Below, one piece after another: positions 17,010-26,260 of a DNA stretch of 64,000 nt (the stretch's first letter is position 1; every line of letters starts with the position of its first letter). The position numbers and the translations under genes are program-made. Origin of the DNA: Frateuria_A sp051900535 (GTDB lineage: Bacteria; Pseudomonadota; Gammaproteobacteria; Xanthomonadales; Rhodanobacteraceae). The stretch covers positions 124,001 to 188,000 of the forward strand of contig NZ_JBHZGI010000005.1 of NCBI RefSeq assembly GCF_051900535.1, written 5' to 3'. The notes beneath the pieces are model-generated. The model saw only the letters and a list, made by a program, of their open reading frames with translations. It had not been told where the DNA came from and made no database searches.

Positions 17010-17184
17010 GTCCCGGCGTCATTCATTCCGGTGCTTTTCCGTGAAGGAAGGGGACCTCAAGGCGCCGCGCGCTTGCTCCCCTCCCTATCGAGGGGAAGCC
17101 CGGGATGGAGGGTGGGCCTCCCGTCACATTGCATACGATTGCATCCGGGCCGCCCCGTGACTGGCATCTGCTAGCCTCGACGGC

Positions 17185-18657
17185 ATGAATGCCGAAAATC
17201 ACCTGCGCCGCACCAAGATCGTCGCCACCCTGGGTCCCGCCACCGACGCGCCGGGCATGCTCGCCCGACTGATCGCCGAGGGTGTGGACGTGGTTCGCCT
17301 CAACCTTTCGCACGGCCAGCCGCAGGACCATCGCGCCCGCGCCATGGCGGTGCGCGAAGCGGCCCTGGCGGCCGGCCGCGAGGTCGGCATCCTCGCCGAC
17401 CTGCAGGGCCCGAAGATTCGTATCGAGAAATTCGCGAACGGCCCGATCGAGCTGCATCCGGGCGATCCGTTCGTGCTCGACTGCTCGCCCGACGCGCCGC
17501 CCGGCGACGGCACCCGCGTCGGCGTCAGCTACCACGAGCTTCCGCAGGACGTGGCGGCCGGCGACGTGCTGCTGCTGGACGACGGGCTGGTTGCGTTGCG
17601 CGTGGATGCCGTCGAAGGCGCGCAGGTGCGCTGCGAGGTGCTGATCGGCGGCAAGCTTTCCGATCGCAAGGGCCTGAACCGCCAGGGTGGCGGATTATCG
17701 GTGTCCGCGCTTTCGGACAAGGACCGCGCGGACATCCAGCTGGCGGCCGAAATCGGCGCCGACTTCCTGGCCGTCTCGTTCGTGCGTTCGGCGGCGGACA
17801 TGGAGCAGGCGCGCCGCCTGCTGCGCGAGGCCGACGGCCTGGGCGCGCTGGTGGCGAAGATCGAGCGTGCCGACGCCATTCCCGTGCTGGGCGAGATCAT
17901 CGACGCCTCCGATGCAGTGATGGTGGCGCGCGGCGACCTGGGCGTGGAGATCGGCGATGCCGAACTGCCCGGTCTTCAGAAGAAGATCATCCGCGAGGCG
18001 GTCGCCCGCAACCGCGCCGTGATCACCGCCACGCAGATGTTGCAGTCGATGGTGACCGCGCCGATTCCCACGCGCGCCGAAGTGCTCGACGTCGCCAACG
18101 CGGTGATCGACGGCACCGACGCGGTGATGCTCTCGCAGGAAACCGCCGCCGGCGCGCATCCGGACGTGGCGGTGGCCGCCATGCGACGCATCTGCCTGGG
18201 CGCCGAGCGCCAGTTCGAGCCCAAGGAAGACCTGACCTCTGCCGCGCATCGGCTGGACCGCGCCGACCAGGCGATCGCCTTGGCCGCGATGGTGCTGGCC
18301 GGGCAACTCGGCGTGCGCGCGCTGATCGCGTTGACCGATTCGGGCGCCACCGCGCAGTGGCTCTCGCGCTATCGCAGCGCAGTGCCGATCTTCGCGCTCT
18401 CGCCCAGCGCCGACGCCCGCCGCCGCATGTTGCTGCTGCGCGACGTGCAACCGGTGGCTTTTACGGAGGTGAGCCAGAGCTCGGCGGCCAACGCGCGCGA
18501 GGCGGTGCGCCAGTTGTTTGCCCAGGGCAAGCTGGCCGAGGGCGATCGCGTGGTGCTCACCCAGGGCGACCGCGTCGGTGCCGGCGGCGGCACCAACACG
18601 CTCAAGCTGCTGCTGGTCGGGGCCGAGGGCATCGTCGAGAGCCTGCGCGACCTGTAA
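17185..18657 (+). CDS. pyk: Pyruvate kinase
   Basis: The enzyme makes pyruvate and ATP from phosphoenolpyruvate. It shows the N-terminal RRTKIVATLGPA, the substrate segments RLNLSHG and LADLQGPKIR, the active-site region GDLGVEIG, and the signature ITATQMLQSM. The length is 490 aa. A C-terminal allosteric-type domain is present. The gene is transcribed toward the aldolase gene in a glycolytic neighbourhood. Confidence 0.96.
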   Translation: MNAENHLRRTKIVATLGPATDAPGMLARLIAEGVDVVRLNLSHGQPQDHRARAMAVREAALAAGREVGILADLQGPKIRIEKFANGPIELHPGDPFVLDCSPDAPPGDGTRVGVSYHELPQDVAAGDVLLLDDGLVALRVDAVEGAQVRCEVLIGGKLSDRKGLNRQGGGLSVSALSDKDRADIQLAAEIGADFLAVSFVRSAADMEQARRLLREADGLGALVAKIERADAIPVLGEIIDASDAVMVARGDLGVEIGDAELPGLQKKIIREAVARNRAVITATQMLQSMVTAPIPTRAEVLDVANAVIDGTDAVMLSQETAAGAHPDVAVAAMRRICLGAERQFEPKEDLTSAAHRLDRADQAIALAAMVLAGQLGVRALIALTDSGATAQWLSRYRSAVPIFALSPSADARRRMLLLRDVQPVAFTEVSQSSAANAREAVRQLFAQGKLAEGDRVVLTQGDRVGAGGGTNTLKLLLVGAEGIVESLRDL

Positions 18658-18701
18658 GCACGGCCCCATAAGCATGGCTCTTTGCGTTCGCTTCCTCCCT
18701 C

Positions 18702-18739
18702 CTCCGGGGAGAGGATTGAGGTGAGGGGCCGGGGCTCGC
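18702..18739. repeat. Intergenic repeat, copy 1 (CTCCGGGGAGA...GGGGCCGGGGCTCGC)
   Basis: This stretch after pyk is almost identical to 20525-20560 after the aldolase gene: both read CTCCGGGGAGA, a short variable part, then GGTGAGGGGCCGGGGCTCGC. The 18658-18898 intergenic region holds no gene and otherwise only low-complexity GC-rich sequence. Confidence 0.6.
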
Positions 18740-18898
18740 GGGAAACTTCATCGCCGTTACCGGCCGCCTCTCAAGAGCCTGCGTCAGCCGTTCCCCGCAG
18801 GGCTGCTCGTCAGCCGGCTTCCCGGCGGGAGCGCGAGCCACCACCGCGGCCATGACCCTCCGGCGCTACACTGGCCAGCCCCACACCAGGAGGTTGCC

Positions 18899-19330
18899 AT
18901 GAACCCGACCGTCCGTCGTCTCGCCTTCGCGACGCTGCTGGCCGCCGGCCTGCCGGTGGCAGCGCAGTCGCAGCACCGGGTCGATCCGCAGCGCCTGTAC
19001 GACTACTGGATCCTCCTGAACCAGAACGTCGCCGTCGACGTGCCCAACAGCGCGCGCAACGTGAACCAGCCCGGCTGCGCCGCAGTGAGCTACATGATCG
19101 GTTCCGACGGCCTGCCGCGTGACCTGAAGGTGGAAAAGGTGGTGCCCAAGGGCGATTTCGGCCAGATCGCGCTGAGCGCCGTTTCCAACTTCCGCTACGG
19201 CCCCTCGCTGTCCAACAAGAACCACGATCCGGTGGACACCTACTACGTGGTGCCGTTCAACGCGCCCTCCGACCCGGCCGGCCAGCAGCAGGTGATGGCC
19301 CCGTGCCGGCTGCCGGGTTACGAAAGCTGA
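18899..19330 (+). CDS. Secreted TonB-C-terminal-domain-like protein
   Basis: The 143-residue product has a signal peptide ending VAAQS and then a small domain (about residues 40-135) with the pattern YMIGSDGLPRDLKVEKVVP and SAVSNFRYGPS, which resembles the C-terminal domain of energy-transducing TonB proteins. It lacks the usual N-terminal membrane anchor and Pro-rich spacer, so it is probably a periplasmic protein of unknown function. A ribosome binding site (AGGAGG) lies 5 bp before the ATG. Confidence 0.6.
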   Translation: MNPTVRRLAFATLLAAGLPVAAQSQHRVDPQRLYDYWILLNQNVAVDVPNSARNVNQPGCAAVSYMIGSDGLPRDLKVEKVVPKGDFGQIALSAVSNFRYGPSLSNKNHDPVDTYYVVPFNAPSDPAGQQQVMAPCRLPGYES

Positions 19331-19370
19331 CCCTTGCCCGGTCGTCACGACGGCGTTGACGCCATGTCGT

Positions 19371-19376
19371 TATAAT
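19371..19376 (+). promoter_or_regulatory. Candidate -10 element of the aldolase promoter
   Basis: A perfect TATAAT stands 83 bp before the aldolase ATG in an otherwise GC-rich spacer. No convincing -35 at standard spacing was seen; the nearby TTGACG is only 9 bp away. Confidence 0.4.
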
Positions 19377-19458
19377 CGCGGGTTCTTTGACCTGCCGTCC
19401 CGCCGGGGCGGCGCAAATCCATTGCGGTGACCCCGCCCCGTCAGCACGGAGTCGTTTC

Positions 19459-20463
19459 ATGAGCATCGAAGATCTTGAAAGCATCGCCCAGGCGATGGTC
19501 GCGCCCGGCAAGGGCATCATCGCGATCGACGAATCGACCAACACGATCAAGAAGCGCTTCGAGGCGGTCGGCATCGAGAACACCGAGGAAAACCGCCGCG
19601 CCTACCGCGAGCTGCTGCTGACCACGCCGGGCCTGAACGAGCACATCTCCGGTGCGATCCTGTACGACGAAACGCTGCGCCAGAAGACCAAGGACGGCGT
19701 GCCGTTCACCGAGGTGATGAAGAAGAACGGCATTATTCCGGGCATCAAGGTCGACAAGGGTCCGGTGCCGCTGGCCGGCTTCCCTGGCGACGTGGTCACC
19801 GAGGGCCTCGATGGCCTGCGCGACCGCCTCGCCGAATACGTCAAGCTCGGCGCGCAGTTCTGCAAGTGGCGCGCGGTGATCAACATCTCCGACGACAACC
19901 CCAGCTCCACCGCGATCGAAGCCAACTGCCACGCGCTGGCCCGCTACGCCGCGCTGTGCCAGGAAGCCGGCCTGGTGCCGATGGTCGAGCCGGAAGTGAT
20001 CATGGACGGCGACCACAGCATCGAGGTCAGCTACGAAGTGCACGAAGCCGTGCTGCGCAGCCTGTTCAACGCGCTGTACGAGCAGAACGTGATGCTCGAA
20101 GGCACCATCCTGAAGGTCAGCATGGTCATCGCCGGCAAGGACTGCGACGTGCAGGCCGAGGTCGAGGAAGTGGCCGAGGCGACCGTGCGCGTGCTCAAGA
20201 GCACCGTGCCGGCGTCGCTGCCGGGCATTGTGTTCCTCTCCGGCGGCCAGACCGACGAGCAGTCGACCGCGCACCTGAATGCCATGAACCACATCGGCCC
20301 GCACCCGTGGCCGCTGTCGTTCTCCTACGGTCGCGCCATGCAACAGGCGGCGCTGAAGCTGTGGGCCAAGGACATGAAGGCCAACTACGCCGAGGCGCAG
20401 AAGACCGTCGCCGCGCGTGCCAAGGAGAATGGCCTGGCCGCGCTGGGGCAGTGGAACGGCTGA
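19459..20463 (+). CDS. Fructose-bisphosphate aldolase, class I
   Basis: The enzyme splits fructose 1,6-bisphosphate by Schiff-base chemistry. I chose the ATG at 19459 (MSIEDLESIAQAMVAPGKG). Typical animal-like class I motifs are GIIAIDEST, GIIPGIKVDKG, CKWRAVI and the Schiff-base lysine segment LEGTILKVSMV. The length is 334 aa. A strong terminator follows the gene. Confidence 0.95.
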   Translation: MSIEDLESIAQAMVAPGKGIIAIDESTNTIKKRFEAVGIENTEENRRAYRELLLTTPGLNEHISGAILYDETLRQKTKDGVPFTEVMKKNGIIPGIKVDKGPVPLAGFPGDVVTEGLDGLRDRLAEYVKLGAQFCKWRAVINISDDNPSSTAIEANCHALARYAALCQEAGLVPMVEPEVIMDGDHSIEVSYEVHEAVLRSLFNALYEQNVMLEGTILKVSMVIAGKDCDVQAEVEEVAEATVRVLKSTVPASLPGIVFLSGGQTDEQSTAHLNAMNHIGPHPWPLSFSYGRAMQQAALKLWAKDMKANYAEAQKTVAARAKENGLAALGQWNG

Positions 20464-20488
20464 GCCGCGAAGGCAAGGTTGTAGAAAA

Positions 20489-20512
20489 GGGCGCCGCAAG
20501 GCGCCTTTTTCT
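20489..20512 (+). terminator. Rho-independent terminator of the aldolase gene
   Basis: GGCGCC (20490-20495) and GGCGCC (20500-20505) form a short stem with a GCAA loop, followed by TTTTTCTT. Confidence 0.85.
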
Positions 20513-20524
20513 TGCTCCTCTATT

Positions 20525-20880
20525 CTCCGGGGAGATGGGGGGTGAGGGGCCGGGGCTCGCCGGGATGCTGGCAAGAACGCTGTCGCCTTTGGGGAGCCTT
20601 CCGCGACTGGGCTCGCCTGCCGCGGGCTTCCGATCGCCTGCCGGCGCTCGGGTCACTTTTTTTTTGCTGGCCCAAAGAAAAGTAACCAAAAGAATCGGCC
20701 TGGCCAAGCCCGGTGAGGGACAAGAGCTAGGTGCCACCTCGCCTTGGCTGGCAAGCGCCTGCTCTTAGAGGAGCTGCCGCCGCTTTACCGCGGACGCTCG
20801 GAAGCCGAGGCAGGAGAGGCATGCCCGGGTCGTGTGCGTGCGGTGTACTTGCTCCGTTTTCCGGGGAGAGAGGGAGCCAA
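20525..20880. repeat. Gene-free spacer with dispersed intergenic repeats
   Basis: No credible gene lies here. It opens with the second copy of the CTCCGGGGAGA/GGGGCCGGGGCTCGC repeat (20525-20560; copy 1 at 18702). Around 20655-20700 there is a T9 run, GCTGGCCCAAAGAAAAGTAA and CCAAAAGAA, a pattern that resembles common intergenic elements of Xanthomonadaceae. A third, shorter CCGGGGAGAGAGGG piece stands near 20860. Confidence 0.5.
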
Positions 20881-20912
20881 AGAAGAAGGGCGCTCCGAGG
20901 CGCCCTTCTTCT
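20881..20912 (-). terminator. Terminator of the outer-membrane barrel gene
   Basis: A perfect 13-bp stem (20881-20893 with 20900-20912) and a 6-nt loop lie 28 bp downstream of the gene at 20941-21534. Transcripts from either strand would end in a pyrimidine-rich arm. Confidence 0.75.
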
Positions 20913-20940
20913 CCTTGAGGCGCATCCTGCGCCGGGTGCA

Positions 20941-21534
20941 TCAGAACCGGTATTCGGCGCTGACCGACACCATGTTGGTGTCGAGATTGACGTTGTTCTT
21001 CGATGCGTCGTAGTGGTCGTAATTCAGGCCGATGCTGGCGTTGTTGCTGAAGTCGTAGCCCACGCCCGCGCCGGCGTACCAGCTGGTGTCGTCCAGGCTC
21101 TTGCGCACCGGGTTGACGTCGTTGGAGAGGCCGTGGCCCTTCCAGCTGTACAGGCCCGTGCGCGCACTGACGTACCAGTTCTGGCCAACGTTGAAGTGGC
21201 CGTTCACGCCGGCGGTCCAGCCATGCAGCTGCGAGCGGCCCTGCTCGACCACGTCGTTGCTGTTGAAGATGTTCTTGACGTGGATGTTGCCCAGGTCGTT
21301 GTAGCCCGCTTCCACGCCGATCGCCACGAACGGATCGACCGACCAGCGATAACCGCCACCGATCGCGTAACCGGTGTCGTGGTTGTCGTACGGGCCCTTG
21401 TTGATCGAGGTGCGGCCCACGTTGCCGTTGACGAACCAGCCGTCGGTGTGGGTCGGCGTGCTCTGCGCGAACGCGGCGGGGACGGCCAGCAGGCCGGCGG
21501 AAGCAAAGGCAAGGGCAATCAGCGTCTTTTTCAT
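20941..21534 (-). CDS. Outer-membrane beta-barrel protein, OmpA/OmpW-like small barrel
   Basis: The 197-residue protein has a signal peptide ending AAFA-Q and alternating aromatic/polar strands (GWFVNGNVGRTS, GYAIGGGYRWS, SWYAGAGVGYDFS). It ends in the outer-membrane sorting signal SAEYRF with a C-terminal Phe. The size fits an eight-stranded barrel. The substrate or role is unknown. An AGGAGA ribosome binding site precedes the ATG. Confidence 0.8.
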   Translation of the reverse strand: MKKTLIALAFASAGLLAVPAAFAQSTPTHTDGWFVNGNVGRTSINKGPYDNHDTGYAIGGGYRWSVDPFVAIGVEAGYNDLGNIHVKNIFNSNDVVEQGRSQLHGWTAGVNGHFNVGQNWYVSARTGLYSWKGHGLSNDVNPVRKSLDDTSWYAGAGVGYDFSNNASIGLNYDHYDASKNNVNLDTNMVSVSAEYRF

Positions 21535-21928
21535 GGGAGATTCTCCTGTTGTTGTGGCGATCGCGGGGAGTCGATCGCTTGCGCGCGCCCTGAAAAGGGG
21601 AGGGGCGCCACGCGACTTCTTGGATGCGGCCTGTGCGCGAAAGATTCAATGCGCATGACGATGCCGGTAATTTGCGGTTAAGTTCCGCATCCAAGTCGTT
21701 TGGACGCCTGGACGTCCTTCCGGATTTTTCGGAAGGCTCGCCGGGCACCGCGCAGGAATTGTGCGCAAGGACATTGGAATGGGCGGCACCTGAAGTTGCG
21801 CGGTATCGGTCCGGCGTCGGTTAAGGCCGAATTAATCGTCGCGGCAGGTACTCGTGCGCGGCGACGCGACAGCAACCCACCCGATCGGCGACAATTGGCG
21901 CTTTGCCGCTTGCCCGGAGACTCGACCG
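21535..21928. other. Divergent intergenic region between the barrel gene and tkt
   Basis: No gene was found. The region is less GC-rich than its neighbours around 21640-21700 and must contain promoters for both divergent genes, but no clear -35/-10 pair or operator could be assigned. Confidence 0.4.
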
Positions 21929-23938
21929 ATGACCACCCGCCGCGAACTCGCCAACGCCGTGCGCGCCCTCGCCATGGACGCCGTCGAGGCGGCCAAGTCT
22001 GGCCATCCGGGCATGCCGATGGGCATGGCCGACATCGCCGAAGTGCTGTGGAACGATTTCCTGAAGCACAACCCGGCCGACCCGAAGTGGCCCAACCGCG
22101 ACCGCTTCGTGCTCTCCAACGGCCACGGTTCGATGCTGCAGTACGCGTTGCTGCACCTGGCCGGCTACGACCTGCCCATGGCGGAGCTGAAGCGCTTCCG
22201 GCAGCTGCATTCGAAGACCGCCGGCCACCCCGAATACGGCCACACGCCCGGCGTGGAGACCACCACCGGCCCGCTCGGCCAGGGCCTGGCCAACGCGGTG
22301 GGTTTCGCGCTCGCCGAGAAGGTGCTGGCGGCGCACTTCAACCGGCCCGGTCACGAGGTCGTGGACCACCACACCTACGTGTTCCTGGGCGACGGCTGCC
22401 TGATGGAAGGTATCTCGCACGAAGCCTGCTCGCTGGCCGGTACCTGGGGTTTGGGCAAGCTGGTGGCGATCTACGATGACAACGGCATCTCCATCGATGG
22501 CGAGGTGCACGGCTGGTTCACCGACGACACCGCCAAGCGTTTCGAGGCCTACGGCTGGAACGTGATCCGCGGCGTCGACGGCCATGACGCCGACGCGATC
22601 AAGGGCGCGATCACGCAGGCGACCTCGCAGGTCGACAAGCCCACGCTGATCTGCGCCCGCACCATTATCGGCTTCGGCGCGCCGCACAAGCAGGGCAAGG
22701 AAGAGAGCCACGGCGCTCCGCTGGGCAAGGACGAGATAGCCGCGGCGCGTGAGCAGCTGGGGTGGAACTACCCGCCGTTCGAGATCCCCACCGAGATCTA
22801 TGCCGGCTGGGACGCCAAGGCCGCCGGTGCCAAGCGCGAGCAGGCGTGGAACGCCACGCTTGACGCCTACGCCAAGGCGCATCCGGAGCTGGCCGCCGAA
22901 TTCAAGCGCCGCCTCGCTGGCGAGCTGCCGGCCGACTGGGCCGGCAAGGCGCAGGCCTACATCGCGAAGATGCAGTCCGAAGGCCCGGAAGTGGCCTCGC
23001 GCAAGGCTTCGCAGATGGCGCTGGACGCCTTCGGCCCGTTGTTGCCGGAACTGATCGGCGGCTCGGCGGATCTCGCCGGTTCCAACCTCACCAAGTGGAA
23101 GGGCAGCAAGGACGCCGGCAACGGCAACAGCAGCGAAGGCCAGGGCAACTACGTCTACTACGGCGTGCGCGAGTTCGGCATGACCGCGATCGCCAACGGT
23201 CTGGCGCTGCACGGCGGCTTCATTCCCTACGACGCCACCTTCCTGGTGTTCTCCGACTACGCGCGCAACGCCGTGCGCATGAGCGCGCTGATCCCGGCGC
23301 ACGCCATCCACGTCTACACCCATGATTCGATCGGCCTGGGCGAGGACGGCCCGACGCACCAGCCGGTCGAACACCTGGCCAGCCTGCGCTACATCCCGAA
23401 CAACCAGGTGTGGCGCCCGTGTGACGCGGTCGAATCGGCCGTGTCGTGGAAGGCCGCCATCGAGCGCAAGGGCAACCCGGCCTGCCTGGTGTTCTCGCGG
23501 CAGAACCTCAAGCACCAGCAGCGCAGCGAGCAGCAGGTGGCCGACATCGCGCGCGGCGCGTATGTCCTCTCCGATCCGGCTGACACGAAGTTCAAGGCGA
23601 TCATCATCGCCACCGGCTCGGAAGTGGAACTGGCGATGGAAGCGGCCCGGACGCTGGGGCAACAGGGCGTGCCGGTGCGCGTAGTGTCGATGCCCTGTAC
23701 CGAGGTGTTCGACGATCAGCCGCTGGAGTACCGCGAGGGCATCCTGCCGTCGTGGTGCCGCGCGCGCGTGGCGGTGGAAGCGGCGACGGCCGACTACTGG
23801 CGCAAGTACGTGGGCCTGGATGGCGAAGTGATCGGCATGACCGGCTTCGGCGCCTCGGCCCCGGCGCCCCAGCTGTTCGAGCACTTCGGCTTCACCGTCA
23901 CCCACGTGGTGGACGCGGTCAAGCGCACGATCGGTTGA
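21929..23938 (+). CDS. tkt: Transketolase
   Basis: The enzyme moves two-carbon units between sugar phosphates in the pentose phosphate pathway with thiamine diphosphate. I chose the ATG at 21929 (MTTRRELANAVRALAMDAVEAAKSGHPG would start here; the segment up to SGHPG is the conserved family start). ThDP motifs GHTPGVETTTGPLGQG and GDGCLMEGISHEA, and the transketolase signature GEDGPTHQP, are intact. The length is 669 aa. Confidence 0.96.
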   Translation: MTTRRELANAVRALAMDAVEAAKSGHPGMPMGMADIAEVLWNDFLKHNPADPKWPNRDRFVLSNGHGSMLQYALLHLAGYDLPMAELKRFRQLHSKTAGHPEYGHTPGVETTTGPLGQGLANAVGFALAEKVLAAHFNRPGHEVVDHHTYVFLGDGCLMEGISHEACSLAGTWGLGKLVAIYDDNGISIDGEVHGWFTDDTAKRFEAYGWNVIRGVDGHDADAIKGAITQATSQVDKPTLICARTIIGFGAPHKQGKEESHGAPLGKDEIAAAREQLGWNYPPFEIPTEIYAGWDAKAAGAKREQAWNATLDAYAKAHPELAAEFKRRLAGELPADWAGKAQAYIAKMQSEGPEVASRKASQMALDAFGPLLPELIGGSADLAGSNLTKWKGSKDAGNGNSSEGQGNYVYYGVREFGMTAIANGLALHGGFIPYDATFLVFSDYARNAVRMSALIPAHAIHVYTHDSIGLGEDGPTHQPVEHLASLRYIPNNQVWRPCDAVESAVSWKAAIERKGNPACLVFSRQNLKHQQRSEQQVADIARGAYVLSDPADTKFKAIIIATGSEVELAMEAARTLGQQGVPVRVVSMPCTEVFDDQPLEYREGILPSWCRARVAVEAATADYWRKYVGLDGEVIGMTGFGASAPAPQLFEHFGFTVTHVVDAVKRTIG

Positions 23939-24247
23939 TGTGAATGCCTGTGGCGCGACCTGGCGTGACGGTCGCGCCCAAGGGCGCTCCCGCGAGGGGG
24001 CGCATCTGCAGAGCGCCGCTTTGCGCGACCGGGAACTGCGGTTCCCTCGCGACGTGATAGATGCGATCGAGCGCAGGTCGGCTGGTTGCCTGCCTTTTGC
24101 AGGGCCGCCCAAGGGCGCGAACGCGCAGCCCAGAGGATGTTCGTGCAGGTGTGCGCGCACCGGTAGGAGAGCGCTTCCTGCGCGCGGCTGCGCCTGGTGG
24201 CTCCGGGCAGGCGGGCACAGGTGCGCTCCTGCCAAAGGAGACGGGTG
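23939..24247. other. Gene-free spacer with GAGCGC-type repeat pieces
   Basis: No gene was found between tkt and the convergent HAD gene. The stretch contains several GGGCGC, GGAGAGCGCTTCCTGCGCGC and GTGCGCTCCTG pieces related to the 4259 and 29478 palindromes and looks like a decayed cluster of such elements. Confidence 0.45.
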
Positions 24248-24892
24248 TCAGGCGCTCAGTTCGAGCAGCGTACCCAGCTCGTCCGGTGTGGAGGCGATGG
24301 CCGTGGCACCCGCCTGTTCCAGCTCCGCGCGGCTACCGAAGCCCCACAACACGCCGATGCCGCGCACGCGGTTGGCCACCGCGCCTTCGATGTCGAAGTG
24401 ACGGTCGCCGATCATCACCGTTTCTTCCGCGCGAACGCCGAAGTCCGCCATGGCGGCGGCGATCATGTCCGCCTTTTCGCTGTTGGCGCTCGACGGATCG
24501 GGTCCGTAGAGCCGCAGGAAGGCTTGGCCGAATGGCAGCTGCGCCAGGATGGGTTCGGCATGCCGGTGCGGCTTGCCGGTGACGATGGCCAGCTGGTGGC
24601 CGGCGTCGAGCAGGCGGCCGATCAACGGCTCGATCCCCGGGTAGACAGCGTGCTCGCGCCAGCCGTGGGTGTCGAAGCGTTCGTGGTAATGCTCGACCGC
24701 CGCCTCGACCCGTGCCGCATCATGGCCCAGCAGCGGCGCGAAGCTGTGCCGCAGCGGAGGGCCGATCCAGCGACGCAGTTCCTCCGTGCTCGGGATGGCC
24801 ACGCGCAGGCGCTCCAGCGCGTGTTTCACACACGCGGTGATGCCGTGCTCGGAGTCGATGAGCGTGCCATCGAGGTCGAACAGACAGAGCAT
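24248..24892 (-). CDS. HAD-superfamily phosphatase, phosphoglycolate phosphatase-like
   Basis: The 214-residue product begins with the HAD motif I FDLDGTLIDSEHG, has motif II in IVTGKPHRHAE, the Lys region SANSEKADMI and motif IV IGDRHFDIEGA. These place it in the Gph/PgmB-like branch with a helical cap. The substrate cannot be told from sequence. Its start codon overlaps the pgk stop by one base, so it is in an operon with pgk. Confidence 0.82.
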   Translation of the reverse strand: MLCLFDLDGTLIDSEHGITACVKHALERLRVAIPSTEELRRWIGPPLRHSFAPLLGHDAARVEAAVEHYHERFDTHGWREHAVYPGIEPLIGRLLDAGHQLAIVTGKPHRHAEPILAQLPFGQAFLRLYGPDPSSANSEKADMIAAAMADFGVRAEETVMIGDRHFDIEGAVANRVRGIGVLWGFGSRAELEQAGATAIASTPDELGTLLELSA

Positions 24893-26070
24893 CAGCGGTT
24901 CGCACGCGCCTTGAGCGCGGCCACGGCCGGCAGCTCCTTGCCTTCCAGGAATTCCAGGAACGCGCCGCCGCCGGTGGAGATGTAGGAGACCTTGTCGGCA
25001 ATGCCGTACTTGTCCACCGCGGCCAGCGTGTCGCCGCCGCCCGCGATCGAAAAGGCTTTGGAGTCCGCGATCGCGCGCGCCAGCGTTTCGGTGCCTTTGC
25101 CGAAGGCGTCGAACTCGAACACGCCGACCGGCCCGTTCCAGACCACCGTGCCCGCGTTGGCGATCAACTCGGCGTACCGGCGCGCGGTCTCCGGGCCAAT
25201 GTCCAGGATCATTTCGCCTTCCTTGACCGAGTCCACAGGCTTTACGGTGGCGGGGGCGTTGGCGGAGAACTCGGGCGCCACCACCACGTCGACCGGCAGC
25301 GGCACCTCGGCGCCACGACGCTTGGCTTCGGCGATGACCTTCTTCGCTGCATCGATCAGGTCGGGCTCGTACAGCGAATTGCCGACGCCGTAGCCGGCCG
25401 CGGCGATGAACGTGTTGGCGATGCCGCCCCCGACGATCAGCTGGTCGACCTTGCCGATCAGGTTGTCGAGGAGGGTCAGCTTGGTCGACACCTTGGAACC
25501 GGCCACGATCGCCAGCAACGGTTGCGCCGGCTGTTCCAACGCCTTGCCCAGTGCGTCCAGTTCGGCCGACAGCAGCGGGCCGGCGGCGACCTGCGGCGCG
25601 AAGCGGATCACGCCGTGGGTGGAGGCCTGTGCTCGATGCGCCGTGCCGAAGGCGTCCATGACGAACACGTCGCACAGCGCCGCGTACTTCTTCGACAGCG
25701 CCTCGTCGTCCTTGCCTTCGCCGACGTTCATGCGGCAGTTCTCAAGCACCACCACCTCGCCCTCGGCGACGTCGACCCCATCGAGATAGTCGGCGACCAG
25801 GCGCACCGGCGTGCCGAGCTTGTCACCCAGCCACTTCGCGACCGGCTCGAGCGAGGATTCGGGGTCGAACTGGCCCTCCTTCGGGCGGCCCAGATGCGAG
25901 AGCACCATCACCTTCGCGCCGGCGTCGCGCGCGGCCTTGATGGTCGGCAGCGCCGCGTCCAGGCGCTGGGTCGAAGTGATGCGGCCGTCGTCGATCGGCA
26001 CGTTCAGGTCTTCGCGGATCAGCACGCGCTTGCCGCGCAGCTCCAGATCGCTCATGCGGGTGATGGACAC
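24892..26070 (-). CDS. pgk: Phosphoglycerate kinase
   Basis: The enzyme transfers phosphate from 1,3-bisphosphoglycerate to ADP. Family motifs are KRVLIREDLNVP, LSHLGRPKEG, DAFGTAHRAQAS, the Lys-rich AGSKVSTK and the nucleotide segment NGPVGVFE and STGGGAFLEFL. The length is 392 aa. An in-frame ATG six codons downstream (MSDLELRGKR) is a possible alternative start. The HAD phosphatase gene follows with a 1-bp overlap. Confidence 0.96.
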   Translation of the reverse strand: MSITRMSDLELRGKRVLIREDLNVPIDDGRITSTQRLDAALPTIKAARDAGAKVMVLSHLGRPKEGQFDPESSLEPVAKWLGDKLGTPVRLVADYLDGVDVAEGEVVVLENCRMNVGEGKDDEALSKKYAALCDVFVMDAFGTAHRAQASTHGVIRFAPQVAAGPLLSAELDALGKALEQPAQPLLAIVAGSKVSTKLTLLDNLIGKVDQLIVGGGIANTFIAAAGYGVGNSLYEPDLIDAAKKVIAEAKRRGAEVPLPVDVVVAPEFSANAPATVKPVDSVKEGEMILDIGPETARRYAELIANAGTVVWNGPVGVFEFDAFGKGTETLARAIADSKAFSIAGGGDTLAAVDKYGIADKVSYISTGGGAFLEFLEGKELPAVAALKARANR

Positions 26071-26260
26071 GGCGCCACTCCTCGGAAAGGGGATTGCAAT
26101 TGAGCAGGATGCGCCTCGACCGGCGCGAACCGCCTATTGTCCGGCGCGGGTACCGATGATGCAACGCCGCAACCGGCGACCGCGGTTGCGGCCCACCGGA
26201 TGCGCGTGGTCGCGCCTGCCCGGTTTATCCTGCCTACCACTTACCGGCACGGAGAATCCC

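Noticed and set aside
21821..24235. An 804-residue minus-strand frame opposite transketolase
   Set aside because: It is antisense to a conserved enzyme and shows no domain.
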